Of a stretch of 64,000 nt of DNA, positions 61,884-64,000 are shown piece after piece. Positions within the stretch are counted from its first letter, which is position 1. Each line of letters begins with the position of its first letter. The notes beneath the pieces are model-generated. The model saw only the letters and a program-made list of their open reading frames with translations. It did not search any database and had not been told where the DNA came from. The DNA is from Pseudocitrobacter cyperus (GTDB lineage Bacteria > Pseudomonadota > Gammaproteobacteria > Enterobacterales > Enterobacteriaceae): contig NZ_JAYMYY010000001.1 in assembly GCF_039889165.1 (NCBI RefSeq), positions 1,781,017 through 1,845,016 on the forward strand, in the 5' to 3' direction. The position numbers were made by a program, and so were the translations under genes.

Positions 61884-62716
61884 ATGTCTACCAAAAATCA
61901 ATCAAATAGATTAACAAGTCAGCACAAAATATCTCAGGGAGTAGTAGGGATATTTGGTGACAGTGCAAAATCACATGATGTTGCCGTTGGAGCTGTATCT
62001 AAAGCAGTTAAAATTAAGCTTGAACTTGAGTACCCTCAATTATCTTTTAGATACCGCGAGTCTATAAAAAAGAAGAAATAAATGAAGCCATGAAAAAGGT
62101 TGATGAGAACCTTGGGCAGACTCTTTTTATATTAAATTCCAGCATCAAACCTGATGGTGGGATCGTAGAAGTTAAAGATGACAACGGTGACTGGAGAGTA
62201 ATACTTGTCGCGGAGGCTAAACATCAGGGCAAAGATGTTATAAATATCAGGAACGGTGTTCTGGTCGGTAAGGGTAGTAATCAGGATTTGATGGCTGCAG
62301 GTAATGCAATTGAACGATCACATAAAAACATATCAGAAATTGCTAATTTTATGTTATCTGAAAGTCACTTTCCTTATGTTTTGTTCCTTGAGGGTTCTAA
62401 TTTTCTAACACAAACGATCACTGTAACAAGACCGGATGGAAGAGAAGTGGTTCTTGAGTATAATTCAGGTATATTAAATAGATTGGATAGGTTAACAGCC
62501 GCGAACTATGGCATGCCAATAAATAATAATTTGTGTGTGAATAAATTTGTCACGCACAGAGATAAAGTCATTATGCTGCAGGCCGCATCTATATATACTC
62601 AAGGCGCGGGTGAACGTTGGGATCCAGAAGAAATGTTCGAAGTCATGATGGATATTTCTAAGTCTTCGCTTAAGGTGTTGGGAAGAGATTTGTTTAACCA
62701 AATCACCAACAAATAA
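61884..62716 (+). pseudogene. EcoRI-like type II restriction endonuclease, frameshifted
   Basis: Two frames together match EcoRI throughout. 61884-62081 gives 65 aa (MSTKNQSNRLTSQHKISQGV ... SIKKKK, then stop), and the rest of the protein continues in the next frame to 62716. The break is in an A-run at 62067-62071: five A are present, and six would restore SIKKEEINEAMKKVDENLG, in line with EcoRI SIKKTEINEALKKIDPDLG. Catalytic residues (Asp in SIKPDGG, Glu/Lys in VAEAKHQG) and the recognition helices (GNAIERSHKNISEI; GILNRLDRLTAANYG) are intact downstream. As written the nuclease is not made unless the ribosome slips. AT-rich, foreign-looking DNA. Confidence 0.93.
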
Positions 62717-62759
62717 CATACTGATATACAAAGTTAAATTACCAAAACAAGGGTTTTAA

Positions 62760-63740
62760 ATGGCTAGGCTGGCAACAAACAAGCTTTTACAAAAAGCAAA
62801 AAAATCGAAAAGTGATGAATTTTATACACAGCTTTGCGATATAGAAAGTGAGTTGCAATATTATAAGCCACACTTTGAAGGCAAAGTTGTTTATTGCAAC
62901 TGTGATGACCCTAAAGTAAGTAATTTCTTTAAATATTTCGTTAATAATTTTTCAGAACTGAAATTAAAGAAGATACTAACATCTTGCTATAGAGAAAAAA
63001 ATGATAGCTTATTTTCTTCCGAGGAACTGGAAAATGGTTTCTTCTCTGAATATACCGCAGCGATGAATAAGGGAGATGGCGATTTCCATCCCAACATTAT
63101 TCATTTTGAAGGCGATGGTGATTTTCGAAGCCAGGAAAGTATAGAGTTATTAAAAAAATCTGACATTGTGGTTACTAACCCACCATTTTCATTGTTCAGA
63201 GAGTATGTCCAACAATTAGTTAAATATGACAAAAAGTTTTTAATTATTGGAAACGTGAATGCCATAACATACAAAGAGATATTTAAACTAATTAAAGAAA
63301 ACAAAGCGTGGCTTGGAATAAACCTTGGTAGAGGTGTTTCTGGATTTATTGTTCCAGAACACTACGAGTTATATGGTAGTGAGGCCAGGATTGATGACTC
63401 TGGTAACAGAATAGTATCGCCAAATAATTGTCTATGGTTGACCAACTTAGATACTTATATTCGTCATAAGGATATTGTACTTACCAGGAAATACTATGGT
63501 AATGAAAGTGATTATCCAAAATATGACAATTATGATGCGATTAATGTAAACAAAACAAAAGATATTCCATTAGATTACAGTGGAGCTATGGGGGTACCAA
63601 TAACATTTTTACATAAATTTAACCCTGATCAATTTGAAATAATAAAATTTAGAAAGGGGAACGATGAAAAGGATTTGTCTATCAATGGAAAGTGCCCGTA
63701 CTTCAGAATACTGATAAAAAACAAACGGATACAGAGTTGA
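62760..63740 (+). CDS. EcoRI-like adenine-N6 DNA methyltransferase
   Basis: 326 aa, colinear with M.EcoRI. SAM-methylase catalytic motif NPPF in SDIVVTNPPFSLFREY, N-terminal KKSKSDEFYTQ block, central WLGINLGRGVSGFIVPEHYE and C-terminal KDLSINGKCPYFRILIKNKR. It should methylate the inner A-rich face of GAATTC, the EcoRI site; specificity is inferred from similarity. Intact, 43 bp after the broken nuclease gene, with AGGG seven bases upstream of the ATG. Without an active nuclease it would behave as a solitary methylase. Confidence 0.95.
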   Translation: MARLATNKLLQKAKKSKSDEFYTQLCDIESELQYYKPHFEGKVVYCNCDDPKVSNFFKYFVNNFSELKLKKILTSCYREKNDSLFSSEELENGFFSEYTAAMNKGDGDFHPNIIHFEGDGDFRSQESIELLKKSDIVVTNPPFSLFREYVQQLVKYDKKFLIIGNVNAITYKEIFKLIKENKAWLGINLGRGVSGFIVPEHYELYGSEARIDDSGNRIVSPNNCLWLTNLDTYIRHKDIVLTRKYYGNESDYPKYDNYDAINVNKTKDIPLDYSGAMGVPITFLHKFNPDQFEIIKFRKGNDEKDLSINGKCPYFRILIKNKRIQS

Positions 63741-63976
63741 TTTGTATATACCTATCGATCCTCTATCAACAGCCGCAAAGGATCCTGGTCCTCCTCTAAA
63801 AGAGCATGCCTCCTGATTGATACGTTAATTTTCATAACGTCAACAGGCGGCCTTGCCCGCCACCCTGATCGTCCATTGAAAATGCTACCGGGTGAACTGT
63901 AAGCATCCCGGTAAACCGAACCATTCACTTTTAGAGATCTTCCGACATACTGATTATGTCCTGTGAGGAGATCACC
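63741..63976. other. Spacer between methylase and transposase, including possible IS left end
   Basis: 236 bp. GC content rises again after about 63770. An IS terminal inverted repeat should lie here if the transposase reading is right; TGTAAGCATCCCGG at about 63898 is one candidate for the outer edge, but the matching right end is outside the window. Confidence 0.3.
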
Positions 63977-64000
63977 ATGCGCAAAGCCCGATTCACCGAG
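63977..64000 (+). mobile_element. Start of an IS3-family transposase OrfA (cut by window edge)
   Basis: Eight codons, MRKARFTE, behind a good GAGGAG site. This opening is typical of IS3-family OrfA proteins (often continuing HQI...). Only eight residues are visible, so the call is tentative; an insertion sequence next to an acquired restriction system is plausible. Confidence 0.5.

Overview
The window is chromosomal DNA of an enterobacterium in the Citrobacter / Enterobacter / Escherichia part of the family. The BetT, BetI, BetB and BetA proteins, the YghA-, YdeI- and YdeJ-like proteins and the YjhX/YjhP pair all read as close relatives of Escherichia coli proteins. However, the gene order (a complete Flag-2 locus, bet genes beside fimbriae, a KatA-type catalase, an EcoRI-like system) is not that of E. 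coli K-12. I cannot fix the genus from sequence alone. Core stretches are GC-rich with tight operons. The accessory stretches (about 29.1-56.9 kb and 61.8-64 kb) have long AT-rich spacers. No rRNA, tRNA or CRISPR array was seen.

Layout. (1) 1-12923: one half of a second, Flag-2 type flagellar system. lafK-lfiE-F-G-H-I run leftward off the window edge, and lfiM-N-P-Q-R-lfhB-lfhA run rightward from a shared 428-bp divergent region. (2) 12.9-23.2 kb: metabolic and stress genes: an LprI-like secreted protein, a proton-peptide symporter, a royal-jelly/SMP-30-like secreted protein, a YghA-like reductase, an arsRBC operon, a YdeJ-DUF421-membrane protein operon, and YdeI. (3) 23.2-29.1 kb: the choline to glycine betaine locus betT / betIBA. 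(4) 29.1-54.9 kb: a surface and secretion island. It holds chaperone-usher operon 1 followed by three regulators (LuxR-like, degenerate EAL, LuxR-like). Two tandem microcin-like peptides with double-glycine-type leaders come next, then a complete type I secretion operon (C39-peptidase ABC transporter, HlyD-like adaptor, TolC-like channel) headed by a third LuxR-like regulator. Chaperone-usher operon 2 (with two chaperones), a large autotransporter with a 23-unit repeat, and a third double-glycine peptide complete it. (5) 54.9-61.5 kb: catalase, a haloperoxidase-like hydrolase, two DUF606 membrane proteins divergent from a LysR regulator, a DUF1471 protein, and topAI (yjhX)-yjhP without the yjhQ antitoxin gene. 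(6) 61.9-64 kb: an EcoRI-like restriction-modification pair in AT-rich DNA. The endonuclease gene is split by a one-base frameshift and the methylase is intact. What looks like the start of an IS3-family transposase gene follows at the edge.

How it fits together. The 29-55 kb island looks like a co-acquired colonisation and competition module: two pili and an autotransporter for attachment, and a dedicated exporter that should cleave and secrete three peptides sharing the leader type of class II microcins. Four local regulators could switch between them. No immunity gene is recognisable. That is either a gap in my recognition or a hint that the peptides are not ordinary toxins. Other points to check are the frameshifted EcoRI-like nuclease, the antitoxin-less TopAI with a candidate leader peptide upstream, the repeated terminator block flanking fimbrial cluster 1, and Flag-2 switch proteins lacking the CheY-docking and several torque residues of the standard motor.
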